From NCBI RefSeq assembly GCF_016127015.1, contig NZ_CP065972.1, forward strand, positions 682,001 to 746,000: a stretch of 64,000 nt of DNA, read 5' to 3'. Shown here piece by piece: positions 17,067 to 26,632 of the stretch (the first letter of the stretch is position 1; every line of letters starts with the position of its first letter). The stretch is from Corynebacterium tuberculostearicum (GTDB taxonomy: Bacteria > Actinomycetota > Actinomycetes > Mycobacteriales > Mycobacteriaceae). The notes beneath the pieces are model-generated. The model was not told the origin of the DNA. It saw nothing but the letters and a program-made list of their open reading frames with translations, and made no database searches. The translations under genes were made by a program, and so were the position numbers.

Positions 17067-17107
17067 AAGGCTCGTGTCCAGCTAAGGAAGACCTAGCTGA
17101 CAGGAAG

Positions 17108-17149
17108 ATAAATAAAACGCTGACCACCAGACAGTCCTGGTGGTCAGCG
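17108..17149 (-). terminator. Terminator of tRNA-Arg (minus strand)
   Basis: A perfect 13-bp stem (CGCTGACCACCAG / CTGGTGGTCAGCG) with a 6-nt loop is followed on the minus strand by TTTTATTTAT, just downstream of the tRNA. Confidence 0.88.
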
Positions 17150-17156
17150 GTGAATG

Positions 17157-17230
17157 TGTCCCCGACAGGGATCGAACCTGCGACCTTCGGTACCGGAAAC
17201 CGATGCTCTAATCCGCTGAGCTACGGAGAC
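17157..17230 (-). tRNA. tRNA-Arg (anticodon CCG)
   Basis: 74 nt on the minus strand folding into a complete cloverleaf: acceptor GTCTCCG / CGGGGAC with one T-G pair and discriminator A, D arm GCTC/GAGC, anticodon stem TCGGT/ACCGA with loop TTCCGGT giving anticodon CCG, and T arm GCAGG-TTCGATC-CCTGT. It decodes CGG. CCA is not encoded. Confidence 0.95.
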
Positions 17231-17283
17231 ATCGCTGGGAAAATTCCCAACGATGTGATTTTAGCGCATGGGTTAGCGGGGGA

Positions 17284-18855
17284 CTAAATCAACCCGGGGG
17301 CGTCGGCAGTAGTGACTTCGCCGGTGCGTAGGTAGTGCACGCCAATGTCATCAACGACCTTATTCTTAGAAGCAAAGTGGCCATGGCCGGGGCCGTGGAC
17401 GGTGACCACGTGCGACTGCATCGGCTTGGAGAGGCTGGTGTGGTACTGGTACGGCGTTTGCGGGTCGCCCGTTGCCTGGATCTGGAGGGGCTTGGTGGCC
17501 AGCTTAGAGCCGTCGAGAGGTGCCTGGCCCGTGACCGGCGCGCGGCCACCGCAGCACGCGCCGGAGCCGTAGAGAGAGTTGATGAGGGTGAAGGGATCAA
17601 CGCTGACGAAGTTGGTCCACAGGTAGCTCGGGTATAGCAGCGGATTGCCGGGCACGGTGTTTTCATTGCAGACGATGAGGTTTTGCATATTCATCGCTTG
17701 AGCGACGGACTCTTGATGTTTGCGCAGCGCCTCCGGGTCGGGCTGCTCAGCATCCATGGGCTCGCTGCCGTTTAGGTGCTTGGCAAAGGCATCCCACTGC
17801 GCAGGAATCGGGACGAGGTCGCGCGTCATGACCAAAAGCGGGGAGAACACTTGCACGGCGTTGGGGTGCTGAATCTTCTGGGTGAGGAACTCTGCCTGCA
17901 CGCGCAGTGGGCCGGTGGCGGTCATAATGTCCGCACCAGGCTGACCGGCAAACTCGAGGCCTGGAGGTAGGTCACCGATCTTGGCGTTAGGTGGCAAGAC
18001 AGTAGGGCGTACACCTGCTTCACGCGCTACCTTCTGCGACCACTTTTCATAGACCTGCAGCGGGGTGGTGCCAAGGTGATATTTCGCATCATTTTTGGCA
18101 ATGAATCCGAAGAGATCGTGCAGTCCCTTTTCATAGCCGCGCTGTTGGGAAGCAAAGATGCCATTCCACGCCAGCTTGGGGCTCATACCCGAATCTAGCA
18201 AGACCTTGCCGGTGTGCTCTGGATACTTGGTGGCGTAGGCGGAGCCGAGATAGGTGCCATAGGAAGTACCGGCGATGTCTATCTTGTCTTCGCCCAAGGC
18301 GCGGCGCACCATTTCCCAATCCTGCAGGGTATTCGCAGTGGTCAGTGAGTTGGTATAGCCCGGCGTGTTCTTTTCACAGGCATCGCGGGTGAGCTTTCCT
18401 ACTTGGAGGCTGCCTTGGATCGGATCGCTGGTGGCCGTGGCATCACACTTGACCGGGGTAGAGCCGGGCAGGCCACGCGGTTGTACCCCGATGGTGTCCC
18501 ACTCATCGCGCACGGCCCGCGGCCACGGAACAGCGGTATTACCGGTCCATCCATAGGCATCGCCACCTGGGCCACCAGGATTGGTAAACAACGCGCCACG
18601 GCGGGCGCCTGGGTTGGCGGCGGGAACGCGCACGAAGCCGACGCTAATGGTGCCGGCATCAGGGTTGTCGTAGTACGTAGGGACCTCGATGCGGCCACAC
18701 TCGGCGCTGTCGATGTCCACCTGCTCTGGGCAGTCTTCCCAGGAAATGGCGGGCTTGGTGTCTTGTGGCGCGGCCGTGGCAGTCGGTGCAGTAACACCAA
18801 TGGCGACCGCAGCAGCACCGAGTGTGGCCGCAAGCTTAGAAGAAAAAGAAAGCAT
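17284..18855 (-). CDS. Secreted alpha/beta hydrolase, tripeptidyl aminopeptidase type
   Basis: 523 residues. A signal peptide (SKLAATLGAAAVAIGVTAP, cleavage near residue 29) indicates export. The alpha/beta-hydrolase fold has the oxyanion loop NPGGPGG (92-98), the nucleophile elbow GTSYGTYLG with Ser198, and a C-terminal TAP-like domain with QATGDPQTP (acid) and HGPGHGHFASKN (His). This matches the SlpD/SlpE and Tap proteinases of actinobacteria, which remove N-terminal tripeptides. Length and the paired cysteines (DCP near residue 42, AECG near 53) fit. The start codon lies within a long hairpin that may control expression. Confidence 0.88.
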   Translation of the reverse strand: MLSFSSKLAATLGAAAVAIGVTAPTATAAPQDTKPAISWEDCPEQVDIDSAECGRIEVPTYYDNPDAGTISVGFVRVPAANPGARRGALFTNPGGPGGDAYGWTGNTAVPWPRAVRDEWDTIGVQPRGLPGSTPVKCDATATSDPIQGSLQVGKLTRDACEKNTPGYTNSLTTANTLQDWEMVRRALGEDKIDIAGTSYGTYLGSAYATKYPEHTGKVLLDSGMSPKLAWNGIFASQQRGYEKGLHDLFGFIAKNDAKYHLGTTPLQVYEKWSQKVAREAGVRPTVLPPNAKIGDLPPGLEFAGQPGADIMTATGPLRVQAEFLTQKIQHPNAVQVFSPLLVMTRDLVPIPAQWDAFAKHLNGSEPMDAEQPDPEALRKHQESVAQAMNMQNLIVCNENTVPGNPLLYPSYLWTNFVSVDPFTLINSLYGSGACCGGRAPVTGQAPLDGSKLATKPLQIQATGDPQTPYQYHTSLSKPMQSHVVTVHGPGHGHFASKNKVVDDIGVHYLRTGEVTTADAPGLI

Positions 18856-18907
18856 AGGTTAGGTCTCCAGAATAAAAGTAATTGGTAGACCTAGCCTATG
18901 CTTTTTT
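18846..18907 (-). promoter_or_regulatory. Leader hairpin enclosing the hydrolase start codon
   Basis: Arms 18852-18866 and 18887-18901 pair at 14 of 15 positions and extend through A/T pairs to 18846 and 18907, around a 20-nt loop. The ATG (18853-18855) and part of the GGAG ribosome-binding site are in the stem. On the minus strand a T-rich stretch follows the stem, so it could sequester the start or act as an attenuator. On the plus strand it ends in six T residues and could stop antisense transcripts. Confidence 0.6.
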
Positions 18908-18979
18908 GATGCTTTTGGCATCATACTCACAGTAGGTGGGTGCCCTCACCGGCCGAGGCAGGAGAGGGGCTACGCAGTA

Positions 18980-19600
18980 CTACTTAACGATGACAACGAT
19001 GAGGTCACGCGGGCCGTGTACGCCCTCGACACGAGTGAGCTCGATATCGGAGGTAGCGGACGGGCCGGAGATCCAGGTCGCTGGCTTCTCCGGGTTCATG
19101 CGGGAGATGACCTCGGGGATGCCGTAGACGATCTCATTCTGGTGGACGATGCACAGGTGGCGGTCCGGAACCAGGGTCAGTGCGCGACGGCCGCAACGCT
19201 CGTCAGACTGGAGGACGATGGTGCCGGTCTGCGCGGAGGTGACGTGGGAATAAGTGACCACAGCGTCGGTCTCGTTCAGGGTGCGCGGATCGACGGACTT
19301 ATCGTCCGGCTTGGCGTCGAAGCCCTCGAAGAGGGCGGCGTCCATGCCCTCGGCGTAGCGGATGTCGCTGCACTTGCGGTCATTGAGGATCTTGGCGATG
19401 GCCTGCTTCAGTTCGCCTTCCTCGGTGACGTGCACCTCGGCCTTGTAATCCTCGAGTCGGTCAATGAGCATATCGCGCAGCTCGTCCGCGTTCAGGGTGC
19501 CCTCGTGGTGGTAGTCGCGCGGGGCATCAACGTGGTCGGGGAGACCAGCCTGCTTCTGAGCGGAGCGGATGCGGCTTAGAATTTCCTGCTTTGCGTTCAC
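18980..19600 (-). CDS. lutC: Lactate utilization protein C (LUD domain)
   Basis: 206 residues of the LutC/YkgG family. The LUD fold shows TLNETDAVVTYSHVTSAQTGTI (shortened here), a GRRALTLVPDRHLCIV strand and the C-terminal GPSATSDIELTRVEGVHGP, typical of this family. Its start overlaps the lutB stop by 4 bp. LutABC together oxidise L-lactate to pyruvate; LutC probably organises the complex. It is the last gene of the operon. Confidence 0.93.
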   Translation of the reverse strand: MNAKQEILSRIRSAQKQAGLPDHVDAPRDYHHEGTLNADELRDMLIDRLEDYKAEVHVTEEGELKQAIAKILNDRKCSDIRYAEGMDAALFEGFDAKPDDKSVDPRTLNETDAVVTYSHVTSAQTGTIVLQSDERCGRRALTLVPDRHLCIVHQNEIVYGIPEVISRMNPEKPATWISGPSATSDIELTRVEGVHGPRDLIVVIVK

Positions 19601-21102
19601 TTTTGGGACTCCTCACGGGCCTCGGCAAGAAGTTCCTTGCCTTCTTCGGACTCGAACCACTGGCGGAAGGACTTCTTTGGCGGAACCGCGGTATCGCGGC
19701 CTTCAGACCAACCGGACATAAACAGTGGCAGGGATTCGATGGTCTTGTTGGTGCCACCCAAGATGCGGCCCAAGGCGACCATGTGGGTTGCCTTGTTCCA
19801 CAGCTTCGGGTTGCTCCACAGCAGCTGAATGGTCTTGAAGAGCTTCGGCTCGATTGGTGGGGTGGCGTGGGTGACCTTCTGGTGGCGGTTTTCCAAAATG
19901 ACGTCGGAAAGCGGAATCTTCACCGGGCACACCTCGTCGCAGCGGCCGCACAGGGAGCATGCATAAGGCAGGCTGGCGGAAGGATCGTTGTGGTCCTTCA
20001 TGCCGGTCAGCTGCGGCGTCAGGGAAATGCCGATCGGGCCAGGGTAGACGGAGCCGTAGGCGTGGCCGCCGGCGCGCTCGTAGACCGGGCAAACATTCAG
20101 ACAAGCCGAGCAACGGATGCACTTAAGGGCCTGGTGGCCAATCGGGGAGGACAGGGCCGCGGTACGGCCGTTATCCAGCAGCACCACGTGGAAGTTCTGC
20201 GGGCCATCGCCCTCAGTAACGCCGGACCACATGGAGGTGTACGGGTTCATACGCTCCGCGGTGGAAGAACGTGGCAGCAGCTGGAGGAAGACCTCCAAGT
20301 CCTGGAAGGTAGGAACCAGCTTTTCAATGCCCATCACGGTAATGAGGGTCTCCGGCAGGGTTAGGCACATACGGCCATTGCCCTCGGACTCCACGATGTT
20401 GATGGTGCCGGTTTCTGCCACACCGAAGTTAGCGCCGGAGATGGCGACCTTTGCCTGCATGAACTGCTCGCGCAGGAACTGGCGGGAAGCCTCGGCCAAC
20501 TCCGCTGGCTCAGCCTGCAGAGTGTCATCGGTATTTGGCATCTTGTTGACGAAGATATCGCGAATCTCCGCGCGGTTGCGGTGGATTGCCGGAACCAGAA
20601 TGTGGGACGGCTTATCTTCGCCCAACTGCACGATGAGCTCTGCGAGATCGGTCTCGCGAGCGTTGATGCCTGCTGCCTCCAAGTGCTCGTTCATGCCGAT
20701 TTCCTGGGTGGCCATGGACTTAACCTTGACCACATCGGTCTCGCCGGTGGCGCGAATCAGGCCCTCAATGATCTGGTTAGCTTCCTTGGCATCGCGTGCC
20801 CAGTGGACGATGCCGCCGCGAGCCTTGACTGCTTCCTCGAACTGTTCGAGCAGTTCTGGCATGCGAGCGGCAACATCTTCCTTGATGGCGGAACCTGCAG
20901 CGCGCAGCTCCTGCCAATCGTCCAGTTCCTCCACAGCGTTGGAGCGCTTCTCACGAATGGAGGTGGTGGCGTGTTGCAGGTTGTGGCGCTGGGTGGCGTT
21001 ATTCAGACCAACGTGTGCCAGGGGAACAAAGGCCTTGCTGCCGCGCAGGTTGCCGTAGCCTTCCGGCGCGCGCGGTGGGGTGGTATCGAGGAAAGAGGTC
21101 AT
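19597..21102 (-). CDS. lutB: Lactate utilization iron-sulfur protein B
   Basis: 501 residues from ATG at 21102, which overlaps the lutA stop by one base (TAATG); an in-frame ATG at 21147 would lie inside lutA and is less likely. The N-terminal ~300 residues form a LUD domain. Two 4Fe-4S motifs follow: CIRCSACLNVCPVYE and CSLCGRCDEVCPVKIP, with a LutB C-terminal domain after them. This is the electron-transfer subunit of the LutABC L-lactate oxidising system in the cytoplasm. Confidence 0.94.
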   Translation of the reverse strand: MTSFLDTTPPRAPEGYGNLRGSKAFVPLAHVGLNNATQRHNLQHATTSIREKRSNAVEELDDWQELRAAGSAIKEDVAARMPELLEQFEEAVKARGGIVHWARDAKEANQIIEGLIRATGETDVVKVKSMATQEIGMNEHLEAAGINARETDLAELIVQLGEDKPSHILVPAIHRNRAEIRDIFVNKMPNTDDTLQAEPAELAEASRQFLREQFMQAKVAISGANFGVAETGTINIVESEGNGRMCLTLPETLITVMGIEKLVPTFQDLEVFLQLLPRSSTAERMNPYTSMWSGVTEGDGPQNFHVVLLDNGRTAALSSPIGHQALKCIRCSACLNVCPVYERAGGHAYGSVYPGPIGISLTPQLTGMKDHNDPSASLPYACSLCGRCDEVCPVKIPLSDVILENRHQKVTHATPPIEPKLFKTIQLLWSNPKLWNKATHMVALGRILGGTNKTIESLPLFMSGWSEGRDTAVPPKKSFRQWFESEEGKELLAEAREESQK

Positions 21103-21887
21103 TAGAGCATCGTCTCCTTGGAGTAAGCGGCGGAGGTAGGAGTCCATGGGTGCTCCTTGGTGGAAGCCAAGATCTCAGCCATGTGAACGGCGCGAATACC
21201 GGAACGCTGGCGGCTGAGGGCACCACCGATGTTCATCAGGCAGGAAGAGTCACCGCCGGTGACGTATTCAGCCTCGGTTTCCTTGACGTGGCGGGTCTTA
21301 TCGGTGACCATCGCACGGGATACCTCTGCATTCTTGATGGCGAAGGTACCGCCGAAGCCACAGCATTCTTCCTTATTGGGAAGTGTGACTAGGTCAATTC
21401 CTTCTACTTCCTGGAGAAGCTGCAGTGGGCGGTCTCCCAGCTTCAAAAAGCGCAGGCCGTGGCAGGAGGGGTGGTACGTTACGCGGTGCGGGAAGAATGC
21501 GCCGACGTTGGTCACACCGGCGATATCCACTAGGAATTCTGGGAGATCCAGGGTCTTCTGAGTGGTCTTGCGTGCACCGTCGACGTCGGCGGAGTTGCCA
21601 AATCGGTCAGCGATGCGCTCGTGCTGCTCGCGAACGGCGCCGACGCAGGAGCCGGAGGCCGCGACGACATAATCAATGGAGGGATCGGCAAAGGCATCCG
21701 CATAAGAGCGGATCATTCCCAGGGTTTCCTTCTGGTAGCCGGTATTGATGTGCATCTGGCCGCAGCAGGTCTGCTCCTCCGGGAAGACCACCTCGTGGCC
21801 CAAGCGGGAGAGAACCAATGCCGTTGCTTTTTGTACGTCCGGGAAAAGGGCGTCACCAATGCAAGTGGAAAATAGCGCAATGCGCAT
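21102..21887 (-). CDS. lutA: Lactate utilization iron-sulfur oxidoreductase A
   Basis: 261 residues. Two CCG-type cysteine motifs that hold iron-sulfur centres are present: EQTCCGQMHINTGYQ and EECCGFGGTFAIKN, as in LutA/YkgE and heterodisulfide reductase subunit B. ATG at 21887 was chosen because GAGGAGC lies about 5 bp upstream and MRIALFSTC matches the family N-terminus; a longer frame reaches 21929. First gene of lutABC. No lactate permease is adjacent, unlike some lut loci. Confidence 0.93.
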   Translation of the reverse strand: MRIALFSTCIGDALFPDVQKATALVLSRLGHEVVFPEEQTCCGQMHINTGYQKETLGMIRSYADAFADPSIDYVVAASGSCVGAVREQHERIADRFGNSADVDGARKTTQKTLDLPEFLVDIAGVTNVGAFFPHRVTYHPSCHGLRFLKLGDRPLQLLQEVEGIDLVTLPNKEECCGFGGTFAIKNAEVSRAMVTDKTRHVKETEAEYVTGGDSSCLMNIGGALSRQRSGIRAVHMAEILASTKEHPWTPTSAAYSKETML

Positions 21888-22061
21888 ACGGTGCTCCTCG
21901 TAGATTCTTGACATGGGGGATAGACACAACCCTACTACCTTTAAGCAGTACGTGCGTAATGCGTCCCTTTGTTGACCAGCAATTATTTCGCAATATCAAT
22001 GTTGCAAAAAGTTGCTATCAAACGTTTGTCCTGCAAAGGGGAATATTCTGGCGCGGCCTTT

Positions 22062-22091
22062 TTCACACTTGACTTTTCAGTCCACTAGAAT
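22062..22091 (+). promoter_or_regulatory. argS promoter (predicted leaderless transcript)
   Basis: TTCACA (22062-22067) and TAGAAT (22086-22091) are spaced 18 bp. The start point would fall at about 22098, at or next to the ATG at 22100, and no Shine-Dalgarno sequence precedes the ATG. The rest of 21888-22061 shows no gene. Confidence 0.7.
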
Positions 22092-22099
22092 CGTGCGAC

Positions 22100-23752
22100 A
22101 TGACACCAGCTGATTTGGCCACATTGATTAAAGAAACTGCCGTTAAGGTCATGGAAAGCCATGAGCTTGATTCTTCCGTTTTGCCGGAAACGGTAACCGT
22201 AGAACGCCCACGTAATCCTGAGCACGGCGACTACGCCACCAACGTGGCGTTGCAGGTGGCCAAGAAGGCCGGCGCAAACCCGCGCGAGCTGGGCGGCTGG
22301 TTGGCAGCGGCGCTCGCGGATGATGAGGCCATTTCTGAAGCAGATATTGCCGGCCCAGGCTTTATTAATATTCGTCTTGCTGCCGATGCACAGGGAGAGA
22401 TCGTCGCGCAGATCCTTCGCGCCGGCACGAAGTACGGCTCTAACGATTCCTTTGCGGGTAAGAAGGTCAACCTGGAGTTTGTTTCCGCTAACCCGACTGG
22501 GCCGATTCACTTGGGCGGTACTCGCTGGGCGGCTGTGGGCGATTCTCTCGGCCGCGTATTGGAAGCATCCGGCGCGCAGGTTACCCGCGAGTATTACTTC
22601 AACGACCACGGCGGCCAGATTGATCGTTTTGCCCGATCCTTGGTTGCCGCAGCTAAAGGGGAGCCGACCCCAGAGGACGGCTATGGTGGTGCCTATATTC
22701 AAGACATTGCTGCCGCTGTGGTGGAAAAAAATCCTTCCGCGCTCGAAGGCACTGCCGATGAGGTTCAAGAGGCCTTCCGTGCGGATGGCGTGGAGATGAT
22801 GTTCGCGCAAATCAAGCAATCCCTGCACGAGTTTGGCGTGGATTTCGATGTGTACTTCCACGAGAATTCACTCTTTGAATCGGGTGCCGTTGACACGGCC
22901 TTGGATAAACTCAAGGCAGAGGGCCATCTGTATGAGGCAGAGAATGCCTGGTGGCTAAAGTCCACCGACTATGGCGACTCCAAGGACCGCGTAGTGGTGA
23001 AGTCCGATGGAAATGCGGCCTATATTGCCGGCGATATCGCTTATGTGGCCGATAAGTTTGACCGCGGTCATGACTTGAATATCTATATGCTCGGCGCGGA
23101 CCATCACGGCTACGTGCCGCGGCTGAAGGCTGCGGCAGCAGCGCTGGGCTATGACGCCGATGCGGTGGAGGTGCTCATCGGTCAGCTGGTCAACCTGCTG
23201 CGCGATGGCCAGCCGGTGCGCATGTCCAAGCGTGCGGGCACAGTCATCACCATGGAAGACCTTGTTTCGGCTATTGGCGTAGATGCCGCGCGTTACTCGC
23301 TGGTGCGCTCTTCTGTGGACCAGAGCATCGATATTGATTTGGGTCTGTGGGAATCCCAGTCTTCTGATAATCCGGTGTATTACGTGCAATACGGCCACGC
23401 CCGCCTGTGCTCCATCGGCCGCAAGGCAGCCGAGCTGGGTGTCGATTCGGAAAGTGCGGATCTCTCCTTGCTCACCCATGATCGCGAGGGCGACCTCATC
23501 CGCACCCTGGGCGAGTTTCCAGCCGTGGTGGAAGAAGCCGCGCAGCTGCGCGAGCCGCACCGCATCGCCCGCTATGCCGACGACCTCGCTGCGGTCTTCC
23601 ACCGTTTCTATGACTCCTGCCAGGTCTTGCCCAAGGCGGGCGAGGATGAAGCTCCTATTCACGGCGCCCGCCTCGCGTTGGCGCAAGCCTCCCGCGTGGT
23701 CTTGGCCAATGCCTTGACCATGGTGGGCGTAAGCACCCCGGAGAAGATGTAA
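22100..23752 (+). CDS. argS: Arginyl-tRNA synthetase
   Basis: 550 residues, normal for ArgRS. N-terminal Add-1 domain, the HIGH-like signature [12 protein letters not shown] (about residues 133-144), the KMSKS-like MSKRAGTVI loop and the C-terminal anticodon-binding helical domain ([18 protein letters not shown]). It charges tRNA-Arg; a tRNA-Arg gene lies 5 kb upstream. The mRNA is predicted to be leaderless. It is followed directly by lysA, the arrangement known in C. glutamicum, where the two form an operon. Confidence 0.97.
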   Translation: MTPADLATLIKETAVKVMESHELDSSVLPETVTVERPRNPEHGDYATNVALQVAKKAGANPRELGGWLAAALADDEAISEADIAGPGFINIRLAADAQGEIVAQILRAGTKYGSNDSFAGKKVNLEFVSANPTGPIHLGGTRWAAVGDSLGRVLEASGAQVTREYYFNDHGGQIDRFARSLVAAAKGEPTPEDGYGGAYIQDIAAAVVEKNPSALEGTADEVQEAFRADGVEMMFAQIKQSLHEFGVDFDVYFHENSLFESGAVDTALDKLKAEGHLYEAENAWWLKSTDYGDSKDRVVVKSDGNAAYIAGDIAYVADKFDRGHDLNIYMLGADHHGYVPRLKAAAAALGYDADAVEVLIGQLVNLLRDGQPVRMSKRAGTVITMEDLVSAIGVDAARYSLVRSSVDQSIDIDLGLWESQSSDNPVYYVQYGHARLCSIGRKAAELGVDSESADLSLLTHDREGDLIRTLGEFPAVVEEAAQLREPHRIARYADDLAAVFHRFYDSCQVLPKAGEDEAPIHGARLALAQASRVVLANALTMVGVSTPEKM

Positions 23753-25090
23753 GTGGCGGATTTCAATGAGCTGCCGGCCCACGTCTGGCCGCGCAATGCA
23801 AAGCGCGAGGAAGACGGCGTAGTAACCATTGCTGGTGTTCCGCTGCCGGATTTGGCGGAGGAATTCCAGACCCCACTTTATGTCTTCGATGAAGATGACT
23901 TCCGGTCCCGCTGCCAGGACATGGCCCGCGCGTTCGGTGGACCCGAGCATGTGCACTATGCCTCCAAGGCCTTCATCTCAAAGAAGATCGTGAACTGGGT
24001 CAATGAGGAAGGCCTGTGCTTGGACGCGGCCTCGCTCAATGAGCTCAAGATTGCCTTGGCCGCAGAGTTTCCGGCCGAGCGCATCACCACGCACGGCAAC
24101 AATAAGGACGATGAATACCTGCGTTTGTGCGTAGACGCCGGCGTGGGTCACGTGGTCATTGACAACGAGCTCGAGCTGGAAGAACTCAATCGCATTGCGG
24201 GCGAGGCCGGCAAGGTCCAGCCGGTGATGATCCGCGTCAAGCCGGGTGTTGATGCGCATACGCACGAATTCATCGCCACGGCGCATGAGGACCAAAAGTT
24301 CGGCATTTCGCTCGCCACGGGCGCGGCCTTTGCTGCGGCCAAGCGTTGCTTGGAGGCGGACAACCTGCACCTGAGCGGCCTGCACTGCCACGTGGGATCC
24401 CAGGTCTTTAATGCGGAGGGCTTCAAACTTGCCGCGGAGCGCGTCATGGGGCTGTACCGCCAGATTTACACCGAGCTGGGCGTGACGCTGGAAGAGCTCG
24501 ATCTGGGCGGCGGCTTCGGTATTCCGTATATGCCCTATGAGGAGGCGCTGGATATCGAGCGCGTGGCCGGCGATATGCTCGGCGCGGTCAAGCACACCGC
24601 GGAGGAGCTGGGCATTGAGGCGCCCTTCCTCTTGGTTGAGCCCGGTCGCTCCTTGGTTGCCGGCTCGGCGGTGACCGTCTACCGCGTGGGTACCGTCAAG
24701 GATGTAGAAACTGGCAAGTCGGATCTGCCGCTGCGTCGCTATATCTCCGTCGATGGTGGAATGTCAGATAATATCCGGCCAGCGCTCTACGGTTCGGCCT
24801 ATGACGTGCGCGTGGTCAACCGCTTTAGCGATGGGGAAGAGGTGCCCTCCCGCGTGGTGGGCTTCCATTGCGAGTCCGGCGATATTCTCCTTGAGGACGG
24901 CGAGCTGCCCAATGATATCCAGCCGGGGGACTTGATCGCCTTTGCGGCGACTGGCGGCTACCAGTACATGATGTCCTCGCGCTATAACGGTGCGGTGCGC
25001 CCGGCGGTCGTCGCCACGCGCGTAGGCGAGACCAAGTCTATGCTGCGCCGCGAGACTATCGAGGATCTTCTTTCCCTCGAAGTGGACTAG
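23753..25090 (+). CDS. lysA: Diaminopimelate decarboxylase
   Basis: 445 residues. PLP-dependent fold III decarboxylase: HYASKAF carries the Schiff-base Lys, HCHVGSQ and [11 protein letters not shown] are in the barrel, EPGRSLVAG and HCESGDI are conserved active-site motifs. It converts meso-diaminopimelate to L-lysine, the last step of lysine synthesis. Translation starts at GTG immediately after the argS stop, with GGAGAAG overlapping the argS end, so translation is coupled. A terminator follows. Confidence 0.97.
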   Translation: MADFNELPAHVWPRNAKREEDGVVTIAGVPLPDLAEEFQTPLYVFDEDDFRSRCQDMARAFGGPEHVHYASKAFISKKIVNWVNEEGLCLDAASLNELKIALAAEFPAERITTHGNNKDDEYLRLCVDAGVGHVVIDNELELEELNRIAGEAGKVQPVMIRVKPGVDAHTHEFIATAHEDQKFGISLATGAAFAAAKRCLEADNLHLSGLHCHVGSQVFNAEGFKLAAERVMGLYRQIYTELGVTLEELDLGGGFGIPYMPYEEALDIERVAGDMLGAVKHTAEELGIEAPFLLVEPGRSLVAGSAVTVYRVGTVKDVETGKSDLPLRRYISVDGGMSDNIRPALYGSAYDVRVVNRFSDGEEVPSRVVGFHCESGDILLEDGELPNDIQPGDLIAFAATGGYQYMMSSRYNGAVRPAVVATRVGETKSMLRRETIEDLLSLEVD

Positions 25091-25103
25091 CCCGGCTACT
25101 CGG

Positions 25104-25154
25104 TCCCCGTCACAGCGCCTAATTTAATTCAGGCTCTGTGACGGGGGATTTTCT
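25104..25154 (+). terminator. Terminator after argS-lysA
   Basis: Stem CCCCGTCACAG / CTGTGACGGGG with an additional AGGCT/CGCCT-like inner pairing and an AT-rich loop, followed by GATTTTCTATTT. Confidence 0.88.
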
Positions 25155-25180
25155 ATTTATAGACCCATTTACGGCGAAAG

Positions 25181-25202
25181 TAGACAGCTTGTTCTGTATA
25201 GT
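25181..25202 (+). promoter_or_regulatory. Candidate McbR operator overlapping the hom promoter
   Basis: TAGAC-N6-TTCTG matches 8 of 10 positions of the McbR consensus TAGAC-N6-GTCTA known from C. glutamicum, where hom is a McbR target. TATAGT (25197-25202) directly follows as a likely -10. Another TAGAC half-site lies at 25160-25164. Binding is inferred from sequence only. Confidence 0.55.
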
Positions 25203-25264
25203 GTCCTGTATCCGCAATTAGCGGGCACAACACCTTTACCCCAACCGCACAATGGAGACGGATT

Positions 25265-26608
25265 ATGGCTGCATCTACTAGCGAGCTTCAGGCACACAAG
25301 CATTCCGGCAAGGGCGAGGGCGAGACCGTTGGCATCGCCCTGCTGGGCTTTGGCACCGTGGGTGCTGAGGTCTTCCGTCTGCTGGGAGAAAATGCTGATG
25401 CCTTTGCTCATCGCATCGGTGGTCCAGCCGAGATTCGCGGCATAGCCATCCAAAGTAAGAATAAGCTGCGCCCAGGCGTGCCCCAGGAGCTTTTGACCGA
25501 TGACGCCAAGGCGCTTGTCGCCCGCGATGATATCGACCTCGTGGTTGAGGTAATCGGAGGTATTGACTTCCCACGCGAGCTGGTGCTCGCCGCACTTAAT
25601 TCGGGAAAGTCCGTGGTGACCGCCAACAAGGCCCTAGTGGCCGCGCACGCAGACGAGTTGGCGGAGGCCGCCGACCGCGCCGGTGTAGATCTCTACTTTG
25701 AGGCTGCCGTGGCCGCTGCCATCCCAGTGGTAGGCATGTTGCGCCGGTCCTTGGCCGGCGATCAGGTAGAGCGCATCTCCGGCATCGTCAATGGCACCAC
25801 CAACTTTATCCTGGACGCGATGGAGTCCACGGGCGCTTCCTATGACGAGGCGCTGGCAGAGGCTACCCGCCTAGGCTATGCCGAGGCCGATCCCACCGCG
25901 GATGTGGAGGGGCATGACGCCGCCTCTAAGGCCGCCATCATGGCGTCTTTGGGTTTCCACACTCGCGTAAAGTTTGAGGACGTCCACTGCGAGGGCATCA
26001 CCAAGGTCACCGCCGCGGATATCGCCGCGGCCAATGATGCCGGCTATTCCATCAAGTTGCTGGCCATTTGCGAGCGCCTCCAGCGTGCCGATGGCTCCGA
26101 GGCGGTCAATGCCCGAGTGCACCCCACCTTGGTGCCTAAGGAGCACCCGTTGGCTTCCGTGAGCGAGTCTTATAATGCCATCTTCGTTGAGGCAGAGGCC
26201 GCAGGTTCCTTGATGTTCTACGGCAATGGTGCGGGCGGCAATCCTACGGCGTCTGCCGTGCTTGGCGACGTCGTCGGGGCAGCCCGCAATATCGTCCACG
26301 GCGGCCGCGCACCGGGCGAGAATACCTATGCCAACCTGCCTATTGCAGATTTCGGTGAGGTGGAAACCCGCTACCACATCGATATGGAAGTCCAGGACCG
26401 CACCGGCGTGCTGGCCGCCATCTCCGCCGTGTTCGCTGACAATGATGTTTCCCTGCGCACCGTGCGCCAGGAAGACGGCGCGGACACGGCCCGCCTCATC
26501 GTGGTCACCCATGCCGCCAAGGAGGCCACCTTGGATACCATTGTGGCTGCTTTGGGCGAGCTCGAAGAGGTCAAGGCTGTTCATTCCGTAATCCGCCTCG
26601 GCAGCTAG
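25265..26608 (+). CDS. hom: Homoserine dehydrogenase
   Basis: 447 residues. The N-terminal Rossmann motif LLGFGTVGAEVFRLL binds NAD(P)H, VVTANKALVA and GIVNGTTNFILDAM are catalytic-domain signatures with EADPTADVEGHDAASK following, and a C-terminal ACT domain begins at YHIDMEVQDRTGVLAAIS, as needed for threonine feedback inhibition in C. glutamicum. It reduces aspartate semialdehyde to homoserine for threonine and methionine. GGAGACGG precedes the ATG. The ~55-nt leader carries no obvious attenuator. It forms an operon with thrB. Confidence 0.97.
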   Translation: MAASTSELQAHKHSGKGEGETVGIALLGFGTVGAEVFRLLGENADAFAHRIGGPAEIRGIAIQSKNKLRPGVPQELLTDDAKALVARDDIDLVVEVIGGIDFPRELVLAALNSGKSVVTANKALVAAHADELAEAADRAGVDLYFEAAVAAAIPVVGMLRRSLAGDQVERISGIVNGTTNFILDAMESTGASYDEALAEATRLGYAEADPTADVEGHDAASKAAIMASLGFHTRVKFEDVHCEGITKVTAADIAAANDAGYSIKLLAICERLQRADGSEAVNARVHPTLVPKEHPLASVSESYNAIFVEAEAAGSLMFYGNGAGGNPTASAVLGDVVGAARNIVHGGRAPGENTYANLPIADFGEVETRYHIDMEVQDRTGVLAAISAVFADNDVSLRTVRQEDGADTARLIVVTHAAKEATLDTIVAALGELEEVKAVHSVIRLGS

Positions 26609-26632
26609 CCCAGAGCAATAGACTGGACAGCT

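Noticed and set aside
18852..18901. DtxR iron box, because AGGTTAG and TAGCCTA occur
   Set aside because: Aligned to the 19-bp consensus, the best site matches about 10 of 19 positions; the sequence is better explained as a long hairpin.
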